Source: Olivibacter jilunii (GTDB taxonomy: Bacteria > Bacteroidota > Bacteroidia > Sphingobacteriales > Sphingobacteriaceae). From it: a stretch of 64,000 nt of DNA. This document shows positions 34,382 to 42,608 of this stretch, piece by piece. Each line of letters opens with the position of its first letter. Position 1 is the first letter of the stretch. Below the pieces are notes generated by a model. It searched no databases, had not been told where the DNA came from, and saw nothing but the letters and a program-made list of their open reading frames with translations. A program made the position numbers and the translations under genes. The stretch lies in contig NZ_LR027849.1 of NCBI RefSeq assembly GCF_900607235.1, positions 1,178,001-1,242,000 on the forward strand, in the 5' to 3' direction.

Positions 34382-35041
34382 TTATATATTAAATTTTGTC
34401 TTTTTAACACGGGCATAGTTCTCGTGAAGTTGTACGGCCAATGCCTCTACCGGCATACCTAGCACTACCGATGCTTTGTTGTAAACCGTTTCTATTTCTA
34501 ATTCGGCATCATCTGTTTCCAGAAAGAGTTGAGTGAGCGGACATGCTTTTAGCGATTCAAGATGTTGATCTCTAATTAGAGAACGGCCAAATGACAAATA
34601 ATATCCTTTCTCTATCAAAGTACGAGCAACAGTTATGCCCCTGTTAAAACCATGAAAAATGACAGGCACTTTGCTGTTAACTTTTTGCAGGCACTGAACA
34701 ACTTCGCCAAAAGCCTTTACGCAATGAATTAGTAGGGGTTTATCAATCCGATTCGCAAGCTTTATTTGTTCAAAGAAAGCCTTTTCCTGAAGAAGCCATT
34801 CAGTCTCGCACCGTTTATCCAAACCACATTCACCGATTGCGAAAACCGTTTCATGTGCAGCATAGTTTGCTAGCTCATCCAGTTGACCTTTAAAAGAGGT
34901 ATCGGTCACAAACCAAGGATGGATACCAATCGAACACGGATTGAAATCAAGACATCGGTTGTAGTTATCTCCAAGATTAATAACACTTACAACCCCTTCT
35001 GTTTGTTTATTATGGGTATGAATGTTTATAAACTTTCGCAA
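34382..35041 (-). CDS. TatD family metal-dependent hydrolase
   Basis: A 219-residue TatD-like protein. The metal ligands of the amidohydrolase-type barrel are present: HTH at residues 8-10, IGECGLDKR, LLIHCVKAFGE, VIFHGFNRG and LETDDAE. The family includes 3'-5' DNA/RNA exonucleases involved in repair. It is about 40 residues shorter than E. coli TatD. The start must be the TTG at 35041. An in-frame stop lies four codons upstream, and any later ATG would lose the HxH motif. It precedes tcdA by 5 bases. Confidence 0.85.
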   Translation of the reverse strand: MRKFINIHTHNKQTEGVVSVINLGDNYNRCLDFNPCSIGIHPWFVTDTSFKGQLDELANYAAHETVFAIGECGLDKRCETEWLLQEKAFFEQIKLANRIDKPLLIHCVKAFGEVVQCLQKVNSKVPVIFHGFNRGITVARTLIEKGYYLSFGRSLIRDQHLESLKACPLTQLFLETDDAELEIETVYNKASVVLGMPVEALAVQLHENYARVKKTKFNI

Positions 35042-35072
35042 AAGATTTACCTAAACAAAATGATTTTTATTT

Positions 35073-36395
35073 TTACAGCGCTTTTTCCTCACGATCAGTT
35101 AGCTCAGTGGAAGACGCTAATGCATCTCCTGCAACTACGTTGAGCGAAGCGAGAACCTCTTGCTCTCTTGCTACGACAGCCTTGAAAGCCGATAGAAATT
35201 TAGAGGGAAGGGGCGTGGTTTCTCTAAAGTTTTGCTTTAGTGCATCCACTTGTTTTCCATTCTTCCAAAAACGGTAGCAGACATGTGGACCGGTAGCCAA
35301 TCCCGTGCTTCCCACGTAGCCGATAACTTGACCTTGTTGAACACGTTGACCGGAACGAACCGCCCGTTTGCTCATGTGTAAATACTGCGTAGTGTAAGTT
35401 CCATTATGTTTTATTTTCACATAATTACCATTGAATTTAGAGAAGGCCGACTCGGTAACCACGCCATTACCGGTAGCAATGATGGGTGTGCCTCTCGGAG
35501 CAGCATAATCGGTTCCCAAATGCGCCTTCCAAATTTTCTGTACAGGGTGCAACCGTCGCTTTGTATACCGCGAGGTTATCCGGCTAAATTTCAGGGGTGC
35601 TTTCAAAAAAGCCCTTCTTACGCTATTACCTTCTTCATCATAATACTCTCCTTTAGTTGTACTGTCTGTCTGAAAATAAAATGCCGACAATTCTTTCCCT
35701 TTATGTGAAAACACCGCAGACACAATATGACCTGCATCTACAGGCCGATCATCTACATATCGCCTTTCATATTGGATTTTAAACCAATCATTCTCACCAA
35801 TCGCATAAAAATCGATCGCCCATCCATAAATTTCCGCTAACTTGATAGCTAGTTGTGGATCTGCACCGTTCCGCTGCAGCGCTTCATAAAGCGAATGATT
35901 GATATCACTCGCCACGGTTTCCAACCTGACAGCAACATCCTTCTTACCAGCATACACATTTAACGTATCCCGGAGATCATATACAATATAATCTATCGGA
36001 TTCGGTTGATAAATAAAGTAGGCTGCTTTTTGTGGGTTATTTTTATACGTAAAGATCGTATATGGATTTCCGGCTGAAATTTTACGTACATTGAATATAG
36101 CTCTTGATTTATCAGCAAGTTTGCTGATCGTAACAGGGTCAACCTGATAAGCCGATAGAATATTGGACAGGAATTGATTTCTCTCAACCTTATTATTATG
36201 AACATCGAAGGAATCGACGGCTAGATTGAATTGCTTTGGAAGTGGAACCGGAATCTTCTCTTGGGCATTTACTGCTTTGGTGGGTGATTCTTCTGATGTT
36301 CTATTTATTTCGAATCCAGAAAAGAATACAATACCTGATCCTAAAACAAGTATTAAAACTACCAGGATCTTAATGGTATACTTATTGAATTTCAT
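35073..36395 (-). CDS. M23 family peptidase, membrane-anchored, variant zinc motif
   Basis: The ATG at 36395 gives 440 residues; the TTG start upstream is less likely. An N-terminal helix (ILVVLILVLGSGIVFF, about 8-25) anchors it in the inner membrane. A helical and beta linker of about 240 residues follows with an LysM/OapA-like DPVTISKLADKSR stretch. The LytM/M23 domain lies at about 290-400: HLGTDYAAPRGTP (His and Asp ligands), QYLHMSKRAV, then GPHVCYRFWKNG. The usual HLH is HVC, so the third zinc ligand would be cysteine. Members cut peptidoglycan cross-links or activate amidases; this one probably works in cell-wall turnover. Confidence 0.88.
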   Translation of the reverse strand: MKFNKYTIKILVVLILVLGSGIVFFSGFEINRTSEESPTKAVNAQEKIPVPLPKQFNLAVDSFDVHNNKVERNQFLSNILSAYQVDPVTISKLADKSRAIFNVRKISAGNPYTIFTYKNNPQKAAYFIYQPNPIDYIVYDLRDTLNVYAGKKDVAVRLETVASDINHSLYEALQRNGADPQLAIKLAEIYGWAIDFYAIGENDWFKIQYERRYVDDRPVDAGHIVSAVFSHKGKELSAFYFQTDSTTKGEYYDEEGNSVRRAFLKAPLKFSRITSRYTKRRLHPVQKIWKAHLGTDYAAPRGTPIIATGNGVVTESAFSKFNGNYVKIKHNGTYTTQYLHMSKRAVRSGQRVQQGQVIGYVGSTGLATGPHVCYRFWKNGKQVDALKQNFRETTPLPSKFLSAFKAVVAREQEVLASLNVVAGDALASSTELTDREEKAL

Positions 36396-36639
36396 ATAGT
36401 CGGGTTTGGGCGATTTACTGTTATGTATCAAAATTTGTGTACTAAAATCTAAATAATGTATTAGAATAACAAAAAAAGAACAATTTTATTGTGTAATACG
36501 CCGAAATATTATGGATGGACTGATCTACTCTTCTTCAGATACGGAAAAGTGGTATACATATTGGTAACTATTACGTGATTAAAACCATCTGGGGAAAATT
36601 TAAAATGCACTATTTCATTAACCATTAACCCATATCACC

Positions 36640-36993
36640 ATGGAGATTACAACTACTACCATACATCAGCTTAAATGGGATTTTCCGGATACCAACGAAT
36701 TCCATGCCGTTATTAGCAATGGAAAAATTACGACACTTCACTTTCAAGACATTGGAGATCTCACCGATAGTGATCTCTGTTCTACGAATGAAAAATATTT
36801 AAGAAACATTTGCAAAGCACTGAAAGAGCTTTTTCAACATTTAGATTCCGTACGAGCCGTAGGAAATGTAGAAACCAAAGAAGAGGAGAAACAAGAAGGT
36901 ACTCATTTGAACCCCATTAAACCTCAAATAAAATCATTTGCATTAGAAAAAGACCAGGCAGACGATCGTGGTTATGAAGGAAAATACGTTTAG
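36640..36993 (+). CDS. Small protein of unknown function
   Basis: A 117-residue cytosolic protein that I do not recognise. It begins with a Thr-rich MEITTTTIHQLKWDF, has an alpha/beta-looking first half (AVISNGKITTLHFQDIGDL...) and a charged, disordered-looking C-terminus (VETKEEEKQEG). Codon use looks like that of its neighbours and the ATG is preceded by a 200-base AT-rich leader. A hairpin at 37035-37067 follows. Confidence 0.55.
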   Translation: MEITTTTIHQLKWDFPDTNEFHAVISNGKITTLHFQDIGDLTDSDLCSTNEKYLRNICKALKELFQHLDSVRAVGNVETKEEEKQEGTHLNPIKPQIKSFALEKDQADDRGYEGKYV

Positions 36994-37034
36994 TTAAACA
37001 ATAATATATTTAGCAATTCGTTTTTACTATTTAA

Positions 37035-37067
37035 CACGGGAGAAGTAAGAGACTTTTCGCCCGTGAG
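37035..37067. terminator. Hairpin after the small unknown gene
   Basis: CACGGG and CCCGTG arms surround 19 bases that can themselves form an inner AAGT/ACTT stem. It lies about 40 bases after the stop at 36993. It has no T-run, and it resembles the repeat at 23603-23634. Confidence 0.45.
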
Positions 37068-37084
37068 CGAGCCATCTCGAGGAT

Positions 37085-37126
37085 AAAGAAAAACGTGAGT
37101 TTTGCAAGGGTTTTGTAAAACTCACG
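37085..37126 (-). terminator. Strong terminator on the minus strand
   Basis: CGTGAGTTTT (37094-37103) pairs with AAAACTCACG (37117-37126), and four more inner pairs give about 14 bp with a 5-base loop. On the minus strand it is followed by TTTTTCTTT. It ends transcription from the tetR gene or from the promoter at 37173-37202. Confidence 0.8.
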
Positions 37127-37172
37127 GATGCTCTATGTAAAAATTCTTAGTTTTATAATTGATTAGTTGAAC

Positions 37173-37202
37173 AAATGTAACGTTTAAAACGTAAAACCAA
37201 AA
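37173..37202 (-). promoter_or_regulatory. Promoter downstream of tetR, pointing to the 37085 terminator
   Basis: On the minus strand TTTG (37199-37202), an 18-base spacer and TACATTTG (37173-37180) match the Bacteroidota -33/-7 pattern. The spacer contains the dyad ACGTTT-A-AAACGT (37181-37193). The TetR-like dyad GTAAGT-N4-ACTCAC (37220-37235) lies just upstream. The predicted transcript, from about 37166 to 37088, is near 80 bases and has no ORF of size, so it would be a small RNA. Confidence 0.4.
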
Positions 37203-37255
37203 AAATATTTAAAAATTAAGTAAGTAAACACTCACCTTTTGGTAAAACAATTGTT

Positions 37256-37798
37256 TCACTCCAAGCCATACTTCATCTTTATCAGTCTCGCAATTTCATC
37301 TATGTTCTCCATATCCCCGGTAGCTTCTTTTTTCCACAGTGTATCAATCAACAATAAAAGAAATTGCGTTTCAAGTGCGGGATTCTCCATTCCCAACTCG
37401 GTAAACGCTTTATTAACAACCGTATCAACAGGTTTCATAAATAATATATGCTGTTGCTTCGAAAATTCATGATGAGAAAGCCTTTCTTGCAATTTCCAGA
37501 AAAGTGGCTCTTCACTTACTAATTTTTTGGGAAGGTCAATCATATAACGCAAAAAAGATTTGGGATCATGATAGGTTAACATTCCCTTATTCTGGACTAG
37601 TACCCTGCGATAACCCGATTTAATAAGGTGGAATAACAATTTATCTTTATTCTCAAAATGTTTAAATATAAGCGCCTCTGAAACATTGGCTTCTTTGGCA
37701 ATCAATTTAGTCGATGTGTCTGCATAGCCTTTAACTGAAAACAGCAGAAGTGCAGCTTCCATTATTTTTTCTCTTCTATTGGCTCCCTGTTTCTTCAT
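37256..37798 (-). CDS. TetR/AcrR family regulator
   Basis: A 180-residue TetR-type repressor. The first 50 residues form the DNA-binding helix-turn-helix (RREKIMEAALLLFSVKGYADTSTKLIAKEANVSEALIFKHF). The C-terminal helical domain, rich in hydrophobic residues, binds an unknown ligand. An operator-like 12-bp dyad lies at 37829-37858, immediately before its start, so autorepression is likely. The divergent universal stress protein gene begins 186 bases away and may also be controlled. There is no efflux operon beside it, which is unusual for this subgroup. Confidence 0.9.
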   Translation of the reverse strand: MKKQGANRREKIMEAALLLFSVKGYADTSTKLIAKEANVSEALIFKHFENKDKLLFHLIKSGYRRVLVQNKGMLTYHDPKSFLRYMIDLPKKLVSEEPLFWKLQERLSHHEFSKQQHILFMKPVDTVVNKAFTELGMENPALETQFLLLLIDTLWKKEATGDMENIDEIARLIKMKYGLE

Positions 37799-37828
37799 AG
37801 AGCAATTCTAATGCTTGCATGTTCAGAT

Positions 37829-37858
37829 TATTTGCAAAGATATTATTCTTTGCAAATA
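37829..37858. promoter_or_regulatory. Operator-like dyad before tetR
   Basis: TATTTGCAAAGA-N6-TCTTTGCAAATA is a perfect 12-bp inverted repeat. It overlaps a TATCTTTG -7 box on the minus strand (37835-37842), so a bound repressor would block tetR transcription. Position and symmetry fit a TetR-family site. Confidence 0.7.
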
Positions 37859-37939
37859 TTTATCCGATCGCATCGATTTCAACAAGTGTTTAAAAAGGGA
37901 AGGTGATCTAAGTCATTAAAATATTGAAAAATTAGCGGT

Positions 37940-37956
37940 AACTTTAACGTAAAGTT
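37940..37956. promoter_or_regulatory. Palindrome upstream of the universal stress protein gene
   Basis: AACTTTA-ACG-TAAAGTT, a perfect 7-3-7 dyad, ends 28 bases before the ATG at 37985. It may be a binding site for an unknown regulator; it is not the tetR dyad sequence. Confidence 0.4.
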
Positions 37957-37984
37957 GCTTTAGTTAACTTAAAAAATAAAGATT

Positions 37985-38830
37985 ATGAAAATTTTAGTGC
38001 CAACTGATTTTTCCATTAATTCCCTTGCCGGTATTCATTTTGCCATACATTTGGCAAATCAAACGGACGCTGAAATTCATTTACAGTTTATATATGTGAA
38101 TCATTTAGCCAAAGTATTCGCTGTCAAGGAAGATCCTGTTGTTCAAACTTCTCTCACTGAGGATAAGGAACAGTCAGCATATCAGGTAAAACTGGAGGAG
38201 TTCGTTTTAGGTATATATAACGAAATGGGAATCCAGCCAAAGCGCTTTTCTGTAGAAGTAATCAGAGGCGTTAGAGCAGACAGTGCCTTGTTAAATTACT
38301 GCGCAAAAACTTCGGGTATCGATTATATATGCATGAGCACGAAGGGAGCGGACAAGATAGACCGGCTTTTCGGAACAAATACCGGCAATTTGGTAACAAA
38401 ATCTGATGTCCCCGTAATTGTTGTACCGCTAGACTATGCAATTCAACCTTTTACCAAGATCGTATATGCATCAGATCTGCAAGATTTTGATGCGGAGATT
38501 GAAAGGGTTGTTAATTTTTCTTCCGCACTTAAAACCCCTATTGAAGTACTACATTTTGTTCCGGATCTGGCTCTTATACCGGACAAGTATAATCAACAGG
38601 AAGTTGAAAAAAAATACAACTATGGCATTACGTTCCATTTTGAGAAAACGAATCCGGTTCATACGCTGTTAAAAAACCTAAGAGATCAGCTGGTGCGCAT
38701 GAAACCTTCCATTTTAGTCTTATTTACAAAAAGACACAGGTCCTTCTTTCACAAGTTGTTTCTGTCCGACTTAGCAGAAGATTTAGCCTTTCATGCGGTT
38801 GTACCGATGCTTGTTATAAATAAAACGTAG
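37985..38830 (+). CDS. Tandem universal stress protein
   Basis: A 281-residue protein with two UspA-like halves. The first half (MKILVPTDFSINSLAGIHFAIHLA and IDYICMSTKGADKIDRLFGTNTGNLV with VPVIVVP) is canonical, including an STKG-like stretch with part of the ATP-binding G-2x-G-9x-G(S/T) pattern. The second half (about 150-280) keeps the fold but a weaker nucleotide site (LVLFTKRHRSFFHKLFLSDLAEDLAF). It is cytosolic and expected to respond to stress or energy shortage. Upstream is a short palindrome and the tetR operator. Confidence 0.88.
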   Translation: MKILVPTDFSINSLAGIHFAIHLANQTDAEIHLQFIYVNHLAKVFAVKEDPVVQTSLTEDKEQSAYQVKLEEFVLGIYNEMGIQPKRFSVEVIRGVRADSALLNYCAKTSGIDYICMSTKGADKIDRLFGTNTGNLVTKSDVPVIVVPLDYAIQPFTKIVYASDLQDFDAEIERVVNFSSALKTPIEVLHFVPDLALIPDKYNQQEVEKKYNYGITFHFEKTNPVHTLLKNLRDQLVRMKPSILVLFTKRHRSFFHKLFLSDLAEDLAFHAVVPMLVINKT

Positions 38831-38915
38831 CCTTGTATAGAGCTGGCAAATATTAAGGCAGTGTAATTCAAATAATAACAAAGGATAAGCCTTCTGAATA
38901 TTTTATTGTCATTTT

Positions 38916-38947
38916 TTTGCCTATTGCGATAAAAAGATGTTAATTTG
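38916..38947 (+). promoter_or_regulatory. Promoter of proBA
   Basis: TTTG (38916-38919), a 20-base spacer and TTAATTTG (38940-38947, one mismatch from TAnnTTTG). The ProB ATG is about 50 bases downstream. The promoter end runs into the hairpin at 38945-38978. Confidence 0.5.
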
Positions 38948-38978
38948 GAAACCACTAAGCGCCGCTTATTGGTTCCAA
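38945..38978 (+). promoter_or_regulatory. Leader hairpin/operator before proB
   Basis: TTGGAAACCACTAAGCG (38945-38961) pairs with CGCTTATTGGTTCCAA (38963-38978), with one bulge and one mismatch. The centre, TAAGCG-C-CGCTTA, is a perfect palindrome. It starts at the -7 box, so it may be an operator as much as an RNA structure. It ends 19 bases before the proB ATG. Confidence 0.5.
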
Positions 38979-38997
38979 TAAAATTCAGCTTAAAAAA

Positions 38998-40080
38998 ATG
39001 GCATTTAGCTACAAGAGGATTATTGTCAAGATAGGGTCGAATGTGCTAACAAAAGAAAATGGGTTACCGGATTATTCCCGTATTCAGCATCTCGTCGAAC
39101 AATTAGTCTATTTAAAGAAAAAGGGTATTGAATTGATCGTCGTGTCGTCCGGTGCTGTTGCATCAGGCAGAAGCTTACTTCCCTCGGTAAAAGAAGCTAA
39201 ACATGCCGTTGCTATAAGACAGGTATTATCTTCCATCGGACAGGTAAAACTTATCAACACCTACTCGCAACTGTTTAACGAACACGAGATGCTATGCGCG
39301 CAAGTTTTGGTTACAAAGGAAGATTTTCGTGATCGGGTACATTACTTAAACATGAAAAACTGTTTCCATTCTCTATTACAGAATGATGTAATTCCCATCG
39401 TTAATGAAAACGATGTGATTTCGGTAACGGAGCTGATGTTTACGGATAATGATGAATTAGCAGGCCTAATCGCATCTATGTTAAACGCAAATGCGCTGAT
39501 TATACTATCTAATATAGATGGAATATATAATGGTGACCCCAAACTTCCCGATACGCATATTATAGAAAAGGTTAAACAAAATGAATATAATTTTTCCGCT
39601 ATTATCAAAGCCGAGAAGTCTACTTTTGGGAGAGGTGGCATGATTACAAAAGCCTCTATTGCGGGTAAAGTTGCAAAACTGGGAATTGCGGTACATATTG
39701 CAAACGGCAAACGCGACAATGTGTTAAAAGATCTATTATTTGAAGATTTGGTGCATACACATTTTTTACCGGAAAAACACAAATCCGAACGGAAGAAATG
39801 GATTGCACATGCGGAAGGCGCCGCATCGGGTACGGTTCAACTGAACACCGGCGCCAAAGAGGTACTGACTTCCGGTAAAGTTAGCAGCCTTTTGCCTATT
39901 GGCATAACTGCTGTATCCGGTGAATTCAAGAAAGGTGATGTTATCAAGATACTCGACGAACACCAGCAAACTATTGGCTGGGGAATTGCTCAATATGGTG
40001 CCGACAAAGCGCGCGAACGGATGGGTGTAAAAAATCAAAAACCACTTGTTCATTACGATTACCTGTACTCTGTTTATTAG
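38998..40080 (+). CDS. proB: Glutamate 5-kinase
   Basis: A 360-residue glutamate 5-kinase with the amino-acid-kinase domain (about 1-250) and a C-terminal PUA domain (about 270-350). Motifs are IIVKIGSNVLT at the start, VVSSGAVASG, PIVNENDVISV, LMFTDNDELAGLIASM and KSTFGRGGMITKASIA. It phosphorylates glutamate with ATP to gamma-glutamyl phosphate, the committed step of proline synthesis, usually inhibited by proline. The next gene is proA, 55 bases downstream, so the two enzymes of the pathway are co-transcribed. Confidence 0.97.
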   Translation: MAFSYKRIIVKIGSNVLTKENGLPDYSRIQHLVEQLVYLKKKGIELIVVSSGAVASGRSLLPSVKEAKHAVAIRQVLSSIGQVKLINTYSQLFNEHEMLCAQVLVTKEDFRDRVHYLNMKNCFHSLLQNDVIPIVNENDVISVTELMFTDNDELAGLIASMLNANALIILSNIDGIYNGDPKLPDTHIIEKVKQNEYNFSAIIKAEKSTFGRGGMITKASIAGKVAKLGIAVHIANGKRDNVLKDLLFEDLVHTHFLPEKHKSERKKWIAHAEGAASGTVQLNTGAKEVLTSGKVSSLLPIGITAVSGEFKKGDVIKILDEHQQTIGWGIAQYGADKARERMGVKNQKPLVHYDYLYSVY

Positions 40081-40135
40081 TTTAATTTTTATCAGGTACC
40101 CATTTTAGCGGTAACCCATAAAGGCAAGACAAAAA

Positions 40136-41383
40136 ATGAATTACTTGCAATACTTTCAGCATGCGAAAAACGCACAACAAGAAATGCTGCGTCTATCAAA
40201 TGAAACGATCGACCTAATACTGACTGATCTTGCGAATGAGATTAGAAATAAGACTTCTTTTTTATTGGAAGAAAACCAGAAGGACCTTAATAGGATGCCG
40301 ACTGATGATCCGAAATATGACCGATTGCTGTTAAGTGAACACCGAATATCAGCAATCGCATCCGATATAGAGCATGTTGCTCATCTTAAAAATCCAATTG
40401 GGGGCATCCTTGAAAGTCGCACGCTTCCTAATAAGCTTCATATTGAAAAAGTAAGGGTTCCACTGGGTGTTATAAGCGTCATTTACGAAGCTCGTCCAAA
40501 TGTAACGCTTGATGTATTCGCTCTCTGCTTTAAAACAGGCAATGTGACGCTATTAAAAGGGGGCAGCGACGCAGCATTTTCTAATACGGCTATTGTTAAA
40601 ATCATACAAACTGTGCTTGAGAGGCACAATGTATCGCCAAAGGTCGTAACTTTATTGCCTGCCGAACGCGAAGCAACAGAGGCTTTACTACAAGCTGTGG
40701 GTTATGTAGACGTACTTATTCCTCGTGGTAGCCAGCAGTTAATAAACTATGTGCGTACCGCGAGTAAGATCCCCGTTATTGAGACAGGCGCAGGCATTGT
40801 CCACACTTATTTTGATGTATCTGCGGACGTGGAAAAAGGAAAAGCTATTATTCATAATGCCAAAACTCGCCGTGTCAGTGTTTGTAATTCGCTTGACTGC
40901 CTGCTTGTACATAAAGAACGATTAGCTGATTTAGCTTTACTAACGGAGCCTTTATCACATAAAGAAGTTGAGCTCTTCGCCGACGAAGAAAGTTACAGAC
41001 AGCTTGAAAGTCATTACCCTCAACATTTACTTCGTCAAGCGGAAGAAAGCCATTTCGGAACCGAATTCCTTTCGCTTAAACTGGCCATAAAAGTGGTAAA
41101 AGACATTGACGATGCACTTACACATATAGCGCAATACAGCTCTAAACATAGCGAAGCCATTATCGCTGAAAACCCTGAAACAATCGCTCGATTTTTACAT
41201 ACCGTGGATGCTGCCGCGGTATATGCAAATGTTTCTACCGCATTTACAGACGGTGCTCAGTTCGGTCTAGGTGCTGAAATAGGTATCAGCACCCAAAAGT
41301 TGCACGCGAGAGGCCCCATGGGCTTGGAGGAACTGACCTCTTACAAGTGGATAGTTAGGGGCGATGGGCAAATAAGAGAATAG
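40136..41383 (+). CDS. proA: Glutamate-5-semialdehyde dehydrogenase
   Basis: A 415-residue gamma-glutamyl phosphate reductase of the aldehyde-dehydrogenase fold. The segment [19 protein letters not shown] and the nucleophile region [16 protein letters not shown] carry the catalytic Cys. [13 protein letters not shown] and [16 protein letters not shown] near the end are standard. It reduces gamma-glutamyl phosphate with NADPH to glutamate semialdehyde, which cyclises to the precursor of proline. It completes the proBA operon. A cobalamin riboswitch unit begins about 66 bases after its stop. Confidence 0.97.
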   Translation: MNYLQYFQHAKNAQQEMLRLSNETIDLILTDLANEIRNKTSFLLEENQKDLNRMPTDDPKYDRLLLSEHRISAIASDIEHVAHLKNPIGGILESRTLPNKLHIEKVRVPLGVISVIYEARPNVTLDVFALCFKTGNVTLLKGGSDAAFSNTAIVKIIQTVLERHNVSPKVVTLLPAEREATEALLQAVGYVDVLIPRGSQQLINYVRTASKIPVIETGAGIVHTYFDVSADVEKGKAIIHNAKTRRVSVCNSLDCLLVHKERLADLALLTEPLSHKEVELFADEESYRQLESHYPQHLLRQAEESHFGTEFLSLKLAIKVVKDIDDALTHIAQYSSKHSEAIIAENPETIARFLHTVDAAAVYANVSTAFTDGAQFGLGAEIGISTQKLHARGPMGLEELTSYKWIVRGDGQIRE

Positions 41384-41448
41384 CTTAAGATTAGCTATCA
41401 AAATACTGATTAGTCATCGTAGCTATTCGCAATGTCGTGCATTTTATC

Positions 41449-41456
41449 TAAGTTTG
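41449..41456 (+). promoter_or_regulatory. -7 box before the cobalamin riboswitch
   Basis: TAAGTTTG matches TAnnTTTG and lies about 12 bases before the riboswitch. The -33 region shows only TTCG at 41425-41428. Confidence 0.45.
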
Positions 41457-41467
41457 TCCTGTTATTT

Positions 41468-41630
41468 GGTTTTCAATCTAGATTAGATTGAAATGAAAAA
41501 GGGAATTTGGTGCAAATCCAAAACTGTCCCGCAGCTGTAAGTTCATTAAACTATGTTTCATTGGCCACTGTACAGGATGTATGGGAAGGCGAAACAATTG
41601 AGAACAAGTCAGAATACCTGCCGAATAATA
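41468..41630 (+). ncRNA. Cobalamin riboswitch
   Basis: The aptamer carries the conserved core elements in order: GGGAA-ttTGGTGcAAATCCA at 41502-41520, CTGTCCCGCAGCTGTAA after it, GCCACTG near 41565, GGGAAGGCG near 41583 and the B12 box AAGTCAGAATACCTGCC at 41606-41622. It binds coenzyme B12 or a related cobalamin and turns down expression of the operon that follows. About 110 bases separate it from the first ATG; I could not assign the expression platform with certainty. Confidence 0.95.
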
Positions 41631-41741
41631 AAAAATCTAGGCTTTCGTGGATTGAAGCATCAGATTAAACTTTACCCTGTATTATACTTATAAACAAGGA
41701 GTTATTCTGCCGCTTCTTTTACTGCCTTAACGGATCAAGCT

Positions 41742-42602
41742 ATGTTAAAACGAATCGTTATACGTAAAAGAACTCTTTTTTTCGGCCTTTGTACCGCATG
41801 CTTAACACAGGCCTGCTCAAAGAGCGATACCGAACCAACTGATACTGGGCCGATCAAATATGTAACAGAACTCTTTGACTACCAACCGGCACCCGGACAA
41901 TTTATCAGTCAATCATTAGATAATGAAAACGGCGCGCGAAGCATTCTGAGAGGCAATCAAGGAATCGTTTCTTTGGGCGCTTTTGGGGGATACATTGTTC
42001 TGGGGTTCGACCACCCGGTGATTAACGTACCTGATAAAGCAGATATCGCCGTTTATGGTAATTCCATGGACAACTTTGCAGAACCGGGAGTTGTCTGGCT
42101 CATGAGAGACGAAAACGGTAATGGGATTCCGGATGATACTTGGTATGAAATCCAAGGAAGTGAATTTGGGAAACCTGGATACGTGCGTGATTATATGGTT
42201 ACTTATTTTAAGCCTGCTACAGATACTTCCGATATTCTGTGGAAAGATAGCTCAGGAAATGAAGGAAAAATAAAAAGGAATAATACACATCGCCAACTCT
42301 ATTTCCCGAGTTGGATTGATCAGGACTCCTATTCATTGCAGGGCTCTTTACTCCCTAGCACTAATATTGATCAAACAAACCCCGACTTTATTACGAGCGC
42401 GCCATTTGTTTATGGCTATGCAGACAATAGGTATAATGGAGATGAGATAGACATCGCCGATGCAATAGACGAAAAAGGGGTAAAGGTAAATCTTCCTTCT
42501 ATTAATTTTATCAAGATACAAACCGGTATTTTGGCAGATCTTGGAAGGCTAGGGGAGCTATCCACTGAAATAACGGCTGTAGAAGATCTTAATATTCCTT
42601 GA
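41742..42602 (+). CDS. Surface lipoprotein of the B12-regulated operon
   Basis: A 286-residue lipoprotein with lipobox LTQAC (Cys25). It contains a beta-rich domain with GAFGGYIVLGFDHPVINVPDKADIAVYGNS and DENGNGIPDDTWYEIQGSEF. The DENGNGIPDD stretch looks like an EF-hand-like Ca2+ site. The family is common next to TonB-dependent receptors in Bacteroidota B12 loci and is usually called a cell-surface protein. It may bind corrinoids at the outer surface, by analogy to the accessory lipoproteins of Bacteroides B12 transporters. The next gene starts 6 bases after its stop. Confidence 0.75.
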   Translation: MLKRIVIRKRTLFFGLCTACLTQACSKSDTEPTDTGPIKYVTELFDYQPAPGQFISQSLDNENGARSILRGNQGIVSLGAFGGYIVLGFDHPVINVPDKADIAVYGNSMDNFAEPGVVWLMRDENGNGIPDDTWYEIQGSEFGKPGYVRDYMVTYFKPATDTSDILWKDSSGNEGKIKRNNTHRQLYFPSWIDQDSYSLQGSLLPSTNIDQTNPDFITSAPFVYGYADNRYNGDEIDIADAIDEKGVKVNLPSINFIKIQTGILADLGRLGELSTEITAVEDLNIP

Positions 42603-42608
42603 TAACAC

